The notes: generated from the sequence alone by a model not told the origin. 39,505 bases of DNA from Muribaculaceae bacterium (GCA_029071345.1 JAIEAO010000066.1:1-39505), one strand, 5' to 3'; positions 7,362-15,247 are shown, counted from the first letter of the stretch. Made by a program: numbers and translations.

Positions 7362-8676
7362 TCGTTATATCCCTCATACCGAAGAGGATATCAAGGTAAT
7401 GCTGGATCGCATCGGCGTAGAGAGTGTCGACGATCTCTACTGCGATGTCCCTTCGGAGGTAATATTCAAGGGTGAATATGACATTCCCGAGGGTATGTCG
7501 GAGCCGGAGTTGCGCCGTCATTTCCGCGAGCTTGCCGAGAAGAACCGCAACCTGAAGGTATATGCCGGTGGAGGCGTCTATGACCATTATTCACCTTCAG
7601 TGATATCTCATCTCCTGCAGCGCAGCGAGTTTTACACTGCCTACACTCCCTATCAGCCCGAGATTTCGCAGGGTACCCTTCAGTACATCTTCGAATATCA
7701 GAGCATGATCAGCGAACTCACCGGCATGGAGGCTACCAATGCATCTATGTACGACGGCGCCACTGCTGCTGCTGAAGTGATGTTCATGATGGTGGCTTCG
7801 GCACGCAAGAAAAACCGCGTGCTTGTATCTGCAACCATGCTTCCGCAGGTGGTGGCGGTAATCAAGACCTACGCAAAATTCCACGGTGTAGACCTGACTG
7901 TCATCCCCGAGAAGGAAGGCGTTACTGACCTTGCAACCATGGGCGAGGCTCTTGCCGGTGGTGATGTGGCCGGTGTGATTCTTCCCTGTCCGAACCGTTA
8001 CGGTATCGTTGAGGATTTCACAGGTGTGGCCGACACTATCCATGCTGCCAAAGCCCTAATGGCAGTTTATGCAGATCCCTCTGCGTTGGCAGTGCTCCGC
8101 ACTCCGGCAGAGTGGGGTGCCGATATCGCTTGCGGCGACGGTCAGACACTCGGTATGCCGATGCAGTTCGGTGGTCCGTATCTCGGATTCATCTCCTGCA
8201 CCACGGCTCTTCTCCGCAAGATGCCGGGTCGCGTGGTGGGTGCCACTAAGGATGCTTCCGGCAAACGCTGCTTCGTTCTTACCCTTCAGGCACGCGAACA
8301 GCATATCCGCCGTGAGAAAGCTACAAGTAACATCTGCTCCAACCAGAGCCTGATGGCGCTTTATGCTACAATCTATCTCTCGCTGATGGGTCGCAAAGGT
8401 CTTGTAGAGGTTAACAAACTGTCGGCCGACGGTGCGCATTATCTCTATAACAAACTGATTGAGACAGGTAAGTTCGAGGATGCGTTCGGTAAACCGTTCC
8501 TTAAAGAGTTCACGCTTAAGACTTCTCTCGACGTGAAGGAGCTTAACAAGAAACTTCTCGAAAAGGGAATCATGGGTCCGATCGATCTCGGCAACGGGTT
8601 GGTTGAGTTCGCCGTTACGGAAAACCGTACACGCGAGGATATCGATGAATTGGTTAACATAATCCGGGAGGCCTGA
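7354..8676 (+). CDS. gcvPA: Glycine dehydrogenase (decarboxylating) subunit 1
   Basis: 440 residues from the ATG at 7354. The ORF track starts at a GTG at 7348; the ATG gives MSNRYIPHTEEDIK, the normal N-terminus of GcvPA. Conserved blocks include YTPYQPEISQGTLQYIFEYQ, GMEATNASMYDGATAAAE and ALQAREQHIRREKATSNICS (seen here as LTLQAREQHIRREKATSNIC). With GcvPB it forms the PLP-dependent P protein that decarboxylates glycine; this subunit lacks the PLP lysine. The start overlaps the gcvH end by 8 bases (translational coupling), and gcvPB follows after 12 bases. Confidence 0.97.
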   Translation: MSNRYIPHTEEDIKVMLDRIGVESVDDLYCDVPSEVIFKGEYDIPEGMSEPELRRHFRELAEKNRNLKVYAGGGVYDHYSPSVISHLLQRSEFYTAYTPYQPEISQGTLQYIFEYQSMISELTGMEATNASMYDGATAAAEVMFMMVASARKKNRVLVSATMLPQVVAVIKTYAKFHGVDLTVIPEKEGVTDLATMGEALAGGDVAGVILPCPNRYGIVEDFTGVADTIHAAKALMAVYADPSALAVLRTPAEWGADIACGDGQTLGMPMQFGGPYLGFISCTTALLRKMPGRVVGATKDASGKRCFVLTLQAREQHIRREKATSNICSNQSLMALYATIYLSLMGRKGLVEVNKLSADGAHYLYNKLIETGKFEDAFGKPFLKEFTLKTSLDVKELNKKLLEKGIMGPIDLGNGLVEFAVTENRTREDIDELVNIIREA

Positions 8677-8688
8677 TAGGAATAAGAT

Positions 8689-10164
8689 ATGAAATATTAC
8701 GATAAGCTGATATTTGAATTGTCGCGTCCCGGAAGAAAGGGTTACGAACTTCCCGCCGACAAGTATGAGACTGACGGCATTGCCGGTATTCCCGCCGATC
8801 TTCAGCGCACACAACCTTTGGAACTTCCCGAGGTGAGCGAGCTGGATGTCGTAAGGCATTATACTAACCTTTCAAACAAGAACTTCGGTGTCGACACTGG
8901 CTTCTATCCCTTAGGTAGCTGCACCATGAAGTATAACCCGAAGATCAACGAAGAGGTTGCTGCGATGCCCGAATTCGCATCGCTTCATCCGCTGCAGGAT
9001 GAGGAGAGCGTGCAGGGTGCGCTTGAACTTTACTACAATCTTCAGAAAGCTCTCGCAAGCATCGCAGGTTTGGCTGAATTCACACTCAACCCATACGCGG
9101 GTGCTCATGGTGAGCTTACCGGTCTGATGGTGATGCGCCAGTATCATCTCTCAAGAGGCGACAACAAGCGCACCAAAGTGATCGTGCCAGACTCGGCTCA
9201 CGGCACAAACCCGGCTTCCGCTATGGTTGCTGGATTAGAGGTTGTGGAGGTTAAATCAAAACCGAACGGATCAATCGACGTTGAGGATCTTAAACCTCTG
9301 CTCGATGACACTGTTGCCGGTATCATGATGACTAACCCCAACACTCTCGGTATGTTCGAGACCGAGATCATGGATATCGCGAAGCTTGTTCACGATGCCG
9401 GAGGTCTGCTCTATTATGACGGTGCAAACCTCAACCCGATGCTCGGCAAGGTACGTCCCGGCGACATGGGCTTCGACATTATGCACATCAACCTTCACAA
9501 GACATTCTCGACACCTCACGGTGGAGGAGGTCCCGGTTCAGGTCCTGTAGGTGTTGCCAAACATCTCGTTGACCTTCTTCCCGCGCCTCATGTGGTTAAG
9601 GGTGAAGACGGCAAATTCCATGTTGAAGGTATGAAAGACACGAGCCTCGGTAGCGTAAGCTCATTCCTCGGAAACTTTGGCGTGATGATGAAGGCTTACG
9701 CTTACATCCTCAGTCTCGGCAAGGAGAATCTGAAGAACGTAGGCCCGATGGCTACCCTTAACGCCAACTATATCAAGGAGTCGCTTAAGGATGACTATCT
9801 GCTTCCGATCGAAGGTGCCTGTAAGCATGAGTTTGTGTTCGACGGTCTGAAAGATAAGTCAACAGGTGTTACCACCCTCAACGTTGCAAAACGTCTGCTC
9901 GACTACGGTTTCCATGCTCCCACGATCTATTTCCCCTTGCTCTTCCACGAGTCAATGATGATCGAGCCTACAGAGACCGAGAGCCTTGAGACTCTTGACG
10001 AGTTTATCGACGTGATGCACAAGGTTGCCAAGGAAGCCAAGGAGAATCCCGAGAATCTTAAGAATGCGCCTTTGACCACTCTTATCTCTCATCCCGACGA
10101 GACCACGGCTGCCAAGAAACCGATCCTTTCTTATCGTCAGTTAAAAGCTTCGCAAGATGCATAG
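8689..10164 (+). CDS. gcvPB: Glycine dehydrogenase (decarboxylating) subunit 2
   Basis: 491 residues. This is the PLP-carrying half of the split P protein. The PLP lysine is in INLHKTFSTPHGGGGPGSGP, and LGSCTMKYNPKINEE and PNTLGMFE are the expected motifs. Split P proteins of this kind are found in Bacteroidetes, Firmicutes and archaea, in contrast to the fused GcvP of E. coli. The last 8 bases overlap the start of lpdA, so the E3 component is coupled to the operon. Confidence 0.97.
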   Translation: MKYYDKLIFELSRPGRKGYELPADKYETDGIAGIPADLQRTQPLELPEVSELDVVRHYTNLSNKNFGVDTGFYPLGSCTMKYNPKINEEVAAMPEFASLHPLQDEESVQGALELYYNLQKALASIAGLAEFTLNPYAGAHGELTGLMVMRQYHLSRGDNKRTKVIVPDSAHGTNPASAMVAGLEVVEVKSKPNGSIDVEDLKPLLDDTVAGIMMTNPNTLGMFETEIMDIAKLVHDAGGLLYYDGANLNPMLGKVRPGDMGFDIMHINLHKTFSTPHGGGGPGSGPVGVAKHLVDLLPAPHVVKGEDGKFHVEGMKDTSLGSVSSFLGNFGVMMKAYAYILSLGKENLKNVGPMATLNANYIKESLKDDYLLPIEGACKHEFVFDGLKDKSTGVTTLNVAKRLLDYGFHAPTIYFPLLFHESMMIEPTETESLETLDEFIDVMHKVAKEAKENPENLKNAPLTTLISHPDETTAAKKPILSYRQLKASQDA

Positions 10165-11506
10165 CGATATCATAATCATAGGTGCCGGCCCCGGGGGATA
10201 TGAAACAGCCCTCGAGGCCGCTCACCGAGGCAAAAGCGTGACGCTTTTCAATGGCGGTGCGCTCGGAGGTACTTGTCTTAACGAAGGGTGCATACCCACA
10301 AAATGCCTATGCCGCGATTCACAGATGGTGATGCAGTTCAAGGAGGCCGACAAGTTCGGTATCGATGAATTCACATTCTCTGTTGATTACGGAAAGATCG
10401 TGGAGCGTAAACGTGCTGTCACCGATCAGCTCCGTGAAGGTATCGCCGTGATGCTCAAGCAGGCCAAGGTTAATGTGGTTGATGCCAAAGCTTCATTCAA
10501 GGATGCCAAGACCGTGGTAGCCGACGGCGAAGAGTATACCGCCGACGACATTATCATCGCATCGGGCAGCGTCTCGAAGTCACTTCCTATCCCCGGTCAT
10601 GACCTCGGCTGCGTGATGGATTCAACCGATATCCTCAATATCGAGTATGTACCCGCTTCCCTTATCATAATCGGTGGCGGCGTAATCGGTATGGAATTCG
10701 CCTCTATCTTTGCTGGACTCGGTTCGAAAGTTACCGTAATCGAGTTCATGAAGCAGATTCTCCCTCCGTTTGATTCCGATATCGCAAAACGACTGAAACA
10801 GACGCTTTCAAAACGAGGAATCGAAATCATTACAGGAGCCGCTGCGAAAAAGATCGAACAGAATGAGGATAACGAAGTCGTGGTTACTTACGAAGCCAAA
10901 GGGAAAGAGATGACCGTTGTCGGTACAGACCTTTTGATGGCCGTAGGTCGCGCACCGCGTGTTGACGGTCTCAACCTCGAAGCCGCCGGCGTGGAATATT
11001 CGCCTAAAGGGATTGTGGTTGACGACAATATGCGGACCAACGTAGAGCATATATACGCCGTTGGCGATGTCAACGCACGCATGATGCTTGCTCACGTCGC
11101 CTCGTTCCAGGGTCTCCGTACCTTGAACGCGATTGAAGGTAAAGAGGATAAGATACGTTTTGATATCGTGCCCTCGGCAGTGTTCTGCACACCTGAATGC
11201 GGCATGGCCGGAATGACTGAAGAGGAATGCAAAGCCAACGGTATCGAGGTCGTATGCGGCAAGAGCTTCTACCGCGCCAACGGAAAAGCGTTGGCTATGG
11301 GGGAGAGCGAAGGCCTCTGCAAACTCATCTTCGAGAAAGAGAGCCGCAAGCTCATCGGAGCCCACATCATGGGTGCGGATGCGGCATTGTTGGCTCAGGA
11401 AGCCGTAGACCTGATGAACGCCGGAGCCACAGCCGACTCAATCCGCGACATCATCTTCGGTCACCCGACCCTCAGCGAGATCCTCCTCGCCGCCACCCAC
11501 ATCTAA
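10157..11506 (+). CDS. lpdA: Dihydrolipoyl dehydrogenase (L protein, E3)
   Basis: 449 residues. It reoxidises the dihydrolipoyl arm of GcvH with NAD+. The sequence has the FAD Rossmann motif GAGPGGYE (9-16), the redox cysteine pair Cys40/Cys45 in GGTCLNEGCIPTK, a second nucleotide-binding motif IIIGGGVIGMEFASIFAGLG, the FAD motif YAVGDVN, and the C-terminal HPTLSE with the catalytic His-Glu. It is slightly shorter than the typical 465-475 residues but looks intact. Overlap with gcvPB shows dedication to glycine cleavage, although the same E3 could serve other 2-oxoacid dehydrogenases. Confidence 0.96.
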   Translation: MHSDIIIIGAGPGGYETALEAAHRGKSVTLFNGGALGGTCLNEGCIPTKCLCRDSQMVMQFKEADKFGIDEFTFSVDYGKIVERKRAVTDQLREGIAVMLKQAKVNVVDAKASFKDAKTVVADGEEYTADDIIIASGSVSKSLPIPGHDLGCVMDSTDILNIEYVPASLIIIGGGVIGMEFASIFAGLGSKVTVIEFMKQILPPFDSDIAKRLKQTLSKRGIEIITGAAAKKIEQNEDNEVVVTYEAKGKEMTVVGTDLLMAVGRAPRVDGLNLEAAGVEYSPKGIVVDDNMRTNVEHIYAVGDVNARMMLAHVASFQGLRTLNAIEGKEDKIRFDIVPSAVFCTPECGMAGMTEEECKANGIEVVCGKSFYRANGKALAMGESEGLCKLIFEKESRKLIGAHIMGADAALLAQEAVDLMNAGATADSIRDIIFGHPTLSEILLAATHI

Positions 11507-11517
11507 CCCTAAAAGGT

Positions 11518-11640
11518 TTGTAAAAATAGTTAGGTATACCCGAATAGAATTGCATATGTTGTAAAAATATATTAGTATACTTGAATAAAATTACAGAATT
11601 TGTAAAAATGTTTAGGTATACCCAAAAGAAATTACGGAAA
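11518..11640. repeat. Three tandem copies of a 41-bp repeat
   Basis: Units at 11518-11558, 11559-11599 and 11600-11640 each begin TTGTAAAAAT, contain a GTATAC palindrome in the middle (GGTATACC in copies 1 and 3) and end in an A/T-rich AATTRCR-like stretch. The spacing is exactly 41 each time although the copies have diverged. It starts 12 bases after the lpdA stop and is non-coding on both strands. Confidence 0.85.
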
Positions 11641-11704
11641 TTTCCGACAATTTTACACCTGCAAATATACACTTTTCCTATTCAGGGTATTCTATAATAT
11701 AATT

Positions 11705-11738
11705 AAGCCGACAAGATTAAAGTAATCTCGTCGGCTTT
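11705..11738. terminator. Terminator between lpdA and the PEGA-domain gene
   Basis: AAGCCGAC-A-AGATTA pairs with TAATCT-C-GTCGGCTT (one mismatch) around a 3-base loop. The arms start with AA and end with TTT, so it can act for the plus-strand gcv operon and the convergent minus-strand gene; the T-runs are short. Confidence 0.65.
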
Positions 11739-11775
11739 ATTGAAGTGTTAGTAAAATAAGTGAATTAATAATGAT

Positions 11776-12513
11776 TTACTCATCTTTAGGAACTAATTCG
11801 AAGAATCCACTTATCTCTTGTTGATCAAATGCCTGTCTGACATTATATCGCTTAACTTGGTCAAGATATCCTTTCTTGGAAATTTTAATCTCCACTGTAA
11901 CATTTCTTGAGTTGGCATAGGTCAATCCCGGGATATTAAAACTTCGGGTTTCTTCGTAAGGGGTAGTAGTCAAGTATGTTTCATTAGTATTTTTCACTTC
12001 CGACGGATTATTGGAGATTACTCTATAGGAAATGCAAGCACCTCTTGGATCTGAGTCAAAATACCATCGAATTATTGTCTCTTCCATTTTAGTCTCTCCG
12101 GGCCTGTCCCTACTTACTCTGGAATTTGCTTGACCATTAGGTATGGTAGGATCGTTTTTATAAGTTTCACGATTTTGCTCCGCTTCTTTCTGTTTTTGGA
12201 TTGCGACTTGATCGAGTGATAGTTTAGCGAATACGACAGGCGAATTTTTTAATTCTTTTTTGTCGAAATTTACAATAACTGTTTTCCCCTCATAGTCTTT
12301 TTTCTCAAAAAGGAAAATCAAATTCCGTTTTGCCATTTTAGAGTCTACCTTAATTATAGCAGGCGTAGTCTGTGCTACGATATTTCCATTAAGATATACA
12401 GTCGCGCCTGACGGTTCTGTAACCAAAGAGACATCATAGTCTTTTGCCTTAGCACCAAATGTTGAAAGAGCAGCGAAGACTAAAACTAAGAGTATTTTCA
12501 TTAAATTTCCCAT
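11776..12513 (-). CDS. Exported PEGA-domain protein, function unknown
   Basis: 245 residues. A signal peptide is present, either from the first methionine or, perhaps better, from the ATG at 12501 (MKILLVLVFAALSTFGAKA). Residues about 29-55 (LVTEPSGATVYLNGNIVAQT) form a PEGA motif, a carbohydrate- or peptidoglycan-surface-associated beta fold. The middle (about 105-145) is polar and probably flexible; the C-terminal part (about 150-240) is beta-rich and may be a second PEGA-like unit (PYEETRSFNIPGLTY). No lipobox is seen. It is separated from the upstream lipoprotein pair by a terminator, so it is likely transcribed alone. No function can be assigned. Confidence 0.7.
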   Translation of the reverse strand: MGNLMKILLVLVFAALSTFGAKAKDYDVSLVTEPSGATVYLNGNIVAQTTPAIIKVDSKMAKRNLIFLFEKKDYEGKTVIVNFDKKELKNSPVVFAKLSLDQVAIQKQKEAEQNRETYKNDPTIPNGQANSRVSRDRPGETKMEETIIRWYFDSDPRGACISYRVISNNPSEVKNTNETYLTTTPYEETRSFNIPGLTYANSRNVTVEIKISKKGYLDQVKRYNVRQAFDQQEISGFFELVPKDE

Positions 12514-12540
12514 CTTTATAACTTTAAATTAAATATTTAA

Positions 12541-12572
12541 GACAAAACGTCCGGCATAGCAACCGGACGTTT
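12541..12572 (-). terminator. Terminator of the lipoprotein pair
   Basis: A perfect 10-bp stem (AAACGTCCGG / CCGGACGTTT) with an 8-base loop. Read on the minus strand it is followed by TTTTGTCTT. It lies about 40 bases after the end of the gene at 12614. Confidence 0.8.
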
Positions 12573-12613
12573 CTCAAATTATTTAGAAGGCAAGTGTAAG
12601 ATACTCAATGATA

Positions 12614-13120
12614 TTAGAAAATATTTTTCACTTTCTTCATAAACGTTCTGACGAAACCTGGTTTCGACTCCTTCTTGCCTCCAATTGGAGCAGAGGTGTT
12701 TATTATAGCTCCTCCGCAACGCATTTGGCCATCAAGAGTAGAAATGGTTATTGCGTCAGCTTCCGTCATCGGGCGGAAATTATGGTAAGTGGCTGGGTAT
12801 CCACTGACGGTCACTGAACCACCACGGAATAACCCTCGGCGCTTAACGGTATATTGCGGCTCAACGAGTACATCGGCACCAATCTCTTTAAGCAATTCAC
12901 CAGTGGCCTTTTCGGTTTCATGAGAAACAGAAACAGTATTAAAGGGTTTCCATTTCCAATTGCTCGTGTGCTCTATACGTTGAGGTTGCACTGTCATATC
13001 CGCAACAGTCACACTAACCACCTTAGTATCTACATTGGTGTACTCACAGGTGTGTGAAATTGTGGAACATGAGCAAAGCGCAAGCAATGCAGCCGTTGCA
13101 AAAGTTAATGCTAATCTCAT
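12614..13120 (-). CDS. Putative lipoprotein, paralogue of the upstream gene
   Basis: 168 residues with an N-terminal signal MRLALTFATAALLALCSCS. Lipidation is likely on Cys18, which matches the Cys18 of its neighbour. After the signal come SCSTISHT and NVDTK, and later RGLFRGGSVTVSGYPATY; these blocks also occur in the 13146 gene (SCSTISHT, NVDTK, RGLFR, VTGHVGTY), so the two are diverged tandem duplicates. The C-terminal tail (KKESKPGFVRTFMKKVKNIF) is basic and absent from the paralogue. No known family is recognised. It follows the other gene after 25 bases and is probably co-transcribed. Confidence 0.7.
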   Translation of the reverse strand: MRLALTFATAALLALCSCSTISHTCEYTNVDTKVVSVTVADMTVQPQRIEHTSNWKWKPFNTVSVSHETEKATGELLKEIGADVLVEPQYTVKRRGLFRGGSVTVSGYPATYHNFRPMTEADAITISTLDGQMRCGGAIINTSAPIGGKKESKPGFVRTFMKKVKNIF

Positions 13121-13145
13121 AATTATTAGGAATTAAGAGATTAGA

Positions 13146-13580
13146 TTAGTGTTTGCATTTTCTCTTACAATCGTTACCGCCATTGATAGTGTTGATGATG
13201 TCGGCCTCCTCCTGAGTTGTGGAGTGGAATTTCTCATAAGTTCCGACATGGCCGGTAACAGTGATATACTTAATACTGGTTCTAAACAAGCCGCGAGTCT
13301 TTTTGATTTCGAACTCCGGGCATACGATAACATCTCCATTGCCGTTAACCTCCAGAGCTTTGGCAACGGCTGCAGCACGCAGTGATTTCATGCCAGCACG
13401 CTGGTGAGAACGAGTGGGAGTGAATGTGTACTTGATCACTTTGTCTGATACCACGAGATTTGCAGTTGTACGGTTAGTAATTTTAGTGTCAACATTCTCC
13501 GTTGTAGCAGTGTGTGAAATAGTTGAACATGATGTTACAAACATTGCGGCAGTAGCCATCAAAAGAACCAATTTTTTCAT
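13146..13580 (-). CDS. Putative lipoprotein, first of a tandem pair
   Basis: 144 residues. The signal peptide MKKLVLLMATAAMFVTSCS has a Bacteroidetes-style lipobox with Cys18. The mature part shares SCSTISHT, NVDTK and RGLFR with its downstream paralogue, and has a basic cysteine-containing end (NDCKRKCKH). The segment GDVIVCPEFEIKKTRGLFR followed by ITVTGHVGTYEKFHS is likely beta-rich, as in small envelope proteins. Function unknown. It is first in the pair; its candidate -7 box is TAATTTTG at 13629-13622, with a run of eight G at the expected -33 position. Confidence 0.7.
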   Translation of the reverse strand: MKKLVLLMATAAMFVTSCSTISHTATTENVDTKITNRTTANLVVSDKVIKYTFTPTRSHQRAGMKSLRAAAVAKALEVNGNGDVIVCPEFEIKKTRGLFRTSIKYITVTGHVGTYEKFHSTTQEEADIINTINGGNDCKRKCKH

Positions 13581-13621
13581 TGAATGAATTGTTTAGTAAT
13601 GAATAGTGAAATTATTAGTTG

Positions 13622-13655
13622 CAAAATTAAACAAAATTTCACAATTGCCCCCCCC
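13622..13655 (-). promoter_or_regulatory. Candidate promoter with a G8 tract at the -33 position
   Basis: Minus-strand TAATTTTG (13629-13622) fits the -7 consensus. A TTTG would be expected near 13650-13653, but that place is occupied by eight consecutive G (C8 on the plus strand, 13648-13655). A CAATTG lies between them, 12 bases from the -7 box. The start would be near 13618, giving a leader of about 38 bases. Confidence 0.4.
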
Positions 13656-13706
13656 GATTGTTAATTAATGTTAATTAGTATTAACTATTGGCAATAAATA
13701 TAAATT

Positions 13707-13742
13707 AAAAGCGCATCGATCTCTCCCGGTCGATGCGCTTTT
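13707..13742. terminator. Bidirectional terminator, mainly of the MNT-HEPN pair
   Basis: A perfect 13-bp stem, AAAAGCGCATCGA / TCGATGCGCTTTT, with a 10-base loop. Both strands end in a TTTT run. The HEPN gene reads towards it from 13785 on the minus strand. Confidence 0.85.
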
Positions 13743-13784
13743 AATTGTTTATTATAAGGGATTTAAATTGTCTTTAGTGAAGAT

Positions 13785-14210
13785 TTAATCCTCCTTATCA
13801 TTCTGGATGAGTCTTATGTCTGATTTAATAAATGATTCTATTAAATTGATTAGATTCAGAGATTTTTCAATTATTGGCTCTATATCGCTTTGCTTGATTT
13901 CTGTAAAACAGTTATAGTCGGCTTCTTCTCTCTTTGATTGAAGATACGACAATATATAACCCTCTTCCACTGGAACTAAGCCGGTTTTTACACAATGTTT
14001 ATTAAACATTACAACCGCTCCCTTGTGAGACTTAACAGGTATCTCATTGTGAATCAGAAGGGCTGAAACTGCATGAAATAATGCATAGTAAAGACGATTA
14101 GCAACTAAATCCCAATAATGATTATCTTTTGCCAAACCAGCCTGTTCATAATTCAAGCGGGCTTTATGGAGCTCATAATCAACTATTGATTTTCTATCGT
14201 CATTAGTCAT
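13785..14210 (-). CDS. HEPN-domain protein of an MNT-HEPN pair
   Basis: 141 residues, all-helical, of the HEPN type found beside minimal nucleotidyltransferases. The central helix has NRLYYALFHAVSALL; Arg39 and His46 form an R-x6-H spacing, and KREEADYNCF resembles the R-x-x-ADY motif of these proteins. In characterised HepT/MntA systems HEPN is an RNase toxin and MNT AMPylates it; whether this HEPN keeps nuclease activity cannot be read from the sequence because the canonical R-x4-6-H of HepT lies in a C-terminal helix. Its ATG overlaps the MNT stop by 4 bases (ATGA), indicating coupling. By eye this region is clearly richer in A/T than its neighbours, which suggests acquisition. Confidence 0.85.
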   Translation of the reverse strand: MTNDDRKSIVDYELHKARLNYEQAGLAKDNHYWDLVANRLYYALFHAVSALLIHNEIPVKSHKGAVVMFNKHCVKTGLVPVEEGYILSYLQSKREEADYNCFTEIKQSDIEPIIEKSLNLINLIESFIKSDIRLIQNDKED

Positions 14211-14530
14211 AGTAGCGTAACTTTATCTCGGTTGACGTTTTCATAGAACGGCGTGGATTTCATCTTAGCCCATTCTTTTTTACTATACAATACCGGGATG
14301 ATGACTTCATCAAATTCTGAACCCAGTAGGCACAACGGGAATGCATAATTGTTAAAATCCTGTTGAGTAGTTGAATCCTTATCCAAAATAATCAATATAT
14401 CCCAATCCGAGTCTGCCTTGTATGTGCCTCTTGCCCGTGAACCATACAGCCATACATGAGCGTTTGAAGGAAAACTCCGCTTCGAGTATTCCTTCAAACG
14501 GTTCATCAGTATGCTGAATTTATTATTCAT
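14207..14530 (-). CDS. Minimal nucleotidyltransferase (MNT) of an MNT-HEPN pair
   Basis: 107 residues. The nucleotidyltransferase motif is intact: GSRARG at 30-35, then Asp42 and Asp44 in DSDWDILI, with further acidic residues in EFDEVIIPV for the third position. In MntA-type systems the enzyme transfers AMP to the HEPN partner to neutralise it; that role here is inference from gene order. It is upstream of HEPN, the opposite of the order I recall for Shewanella HepT-MntA. The promoter 5 bases upstream implies a nearly leaderless transcript. Confidence 0.88.
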   Translation of the reverse strand: MNNKFSILMNRLKEYSKRSFPSNAHVWLYGSRARGTYKADSDWDILIILDKDSTTQQDFNNYAFPLCLLGSEFDEVIIPVLYSKKEWAKMKSTPFYENVNRDKVTLL

Positions 14531-14534
14531 AGGG

Positions 14535-14566
14535 CAAATATATAACTATTCTCTGTTTAAAACAAA
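14535..14566 (-). promoter_or_regulatory. Promoter of the MNT-HEPN pair
   Basis: Minus-strand TTTG (14566-14563), 20 bases, then TATATTTG (14542-14535): an exact consensus match. The -7 box ends 5 bases before the MNT ATG at 14530, so the mRNA would begin at or within a few bases of the start codon. Confidence 0.65.
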
Positions 14567-14614
14567 TAAATCTGTTTTAGAGAGTAATTATATCAAGATC
14601 GCGGGGCGATAGAA

Positions 14615-15178
14615 TTAGTTTTGGGAAGGATTGGTGTAGGGGGTCATGTGGTAGCCGAGGGCGTTGAGCTCCATTGCCATGCCGGCGAGGTAGAGCTGGT
14701 GCAGACAGGCGATGTAGCATCCTAAGGCTGTTTCTGTGCCGGGTTCTATTTTCTCGTGATTTAGCAGTCCGTAGACCCTCGACGCACATTCGGCTACGAG
14801 GTCGTGGATGCTTTCGGCACCTTCGTTGCGGTAGCCAAGCAGATTTTCCACTACAGTCTCATCGAAATGGTCATACCCTTGCTCGTCGCGCAGTTTTTCG
14901 TAATAATCTGTGCGGTTGGCATTTGCCTCCCAGTCTTTATCCCAATAGAATGCCATCGCCATACCCATGAACATCATCCAGCCAAGCGAGGTGACAGGAT
15001 ATTGCTGGAACTCTTTAACACCGTCGGGCATATAGGCACGGGCGATCATGGGCCATTTTTCTTCTACATCGGGGCATTCGGGTACATGGGCATCCAACGC
15101 ACCTTTTTTCTGCAGAAACTCAGTAAGATCTTTCTTTACTTTCTCTTCAAATTCAGTTACAAATGCTTTATTTTCCAT
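14615..15178 (-). CDS. Conserved-looking helical protein, unknown function
   Basis: 187 residues with no signal peptide. I do not recognise a family. The sequence is acidic and probably mainly helical, with a hydrophobic methionine-rich stretch, SLGWMMFMGMAMAFYWDKDWE (about residues 63-83), and a second one near the C-terminus, TALGCYIACLHQLYLAGMAMEL (about 148-170). Neither looks like a clean membrane helix; they are more likely buried helices of a soluble bundle. It lies 69 bases after the MBL-fold gene on the same strand, with a heptad repeat between them. Codon use and composition look like the surrounding core genes, which supports a real gene. Confidence 0.65.
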   Translation of the reverse strand: MENKAFVTEFEEKVKKDLTEFLQKKGALDAHVPECPDVEEKWPMIARAYMPDGVKEFQQYPVTSLGWMMFMGMAMAFYWDKDWEANANRTDYYEKLRDEQGYDHFDETVVENLLGYRNEGAESIHDLVAECASRVYGLLNHEKIEPGTETALGCYIACLHQLYLAGMAMELNALGYHMTPYTNPSQN

Positions 15179-15190
15179 AGTTTTTATTTT

Positions 15191-15220
15191 AGTTTTCGGT
15201 TTTCAGTTATCAATTTTCAG
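15191..15220. repeat. Heptad tandem repeat, AGTTTTC type
   Basis: Four 7-base units: AGTTTTC, GGTTTTC, AGTTATC, AATTTTC, then AG. The phase is exactly 7. It is the same unit as the array at 6931-6961 read on the other strand, and fills most of the 69-base gap between two minus-strand genes. Confidence 0.7.
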
Positions 15221-15247
15221 AATTAAGCCCCTCCGAGGCAGTTAAAA

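Noticed and set aside
8056-8859. 267-codon minus-strand ORF across gcvPA/gcvPB
   Set aside because: Shadow of two clear genes; composition (His/Cys-rich, irregular) is not that of a real protein.
11518-11640. Replication origin iterons
   Set aside because: No rep or dnaA gene and no DnaA boxes nearby; the spacing and position after an operon do not support an origin.
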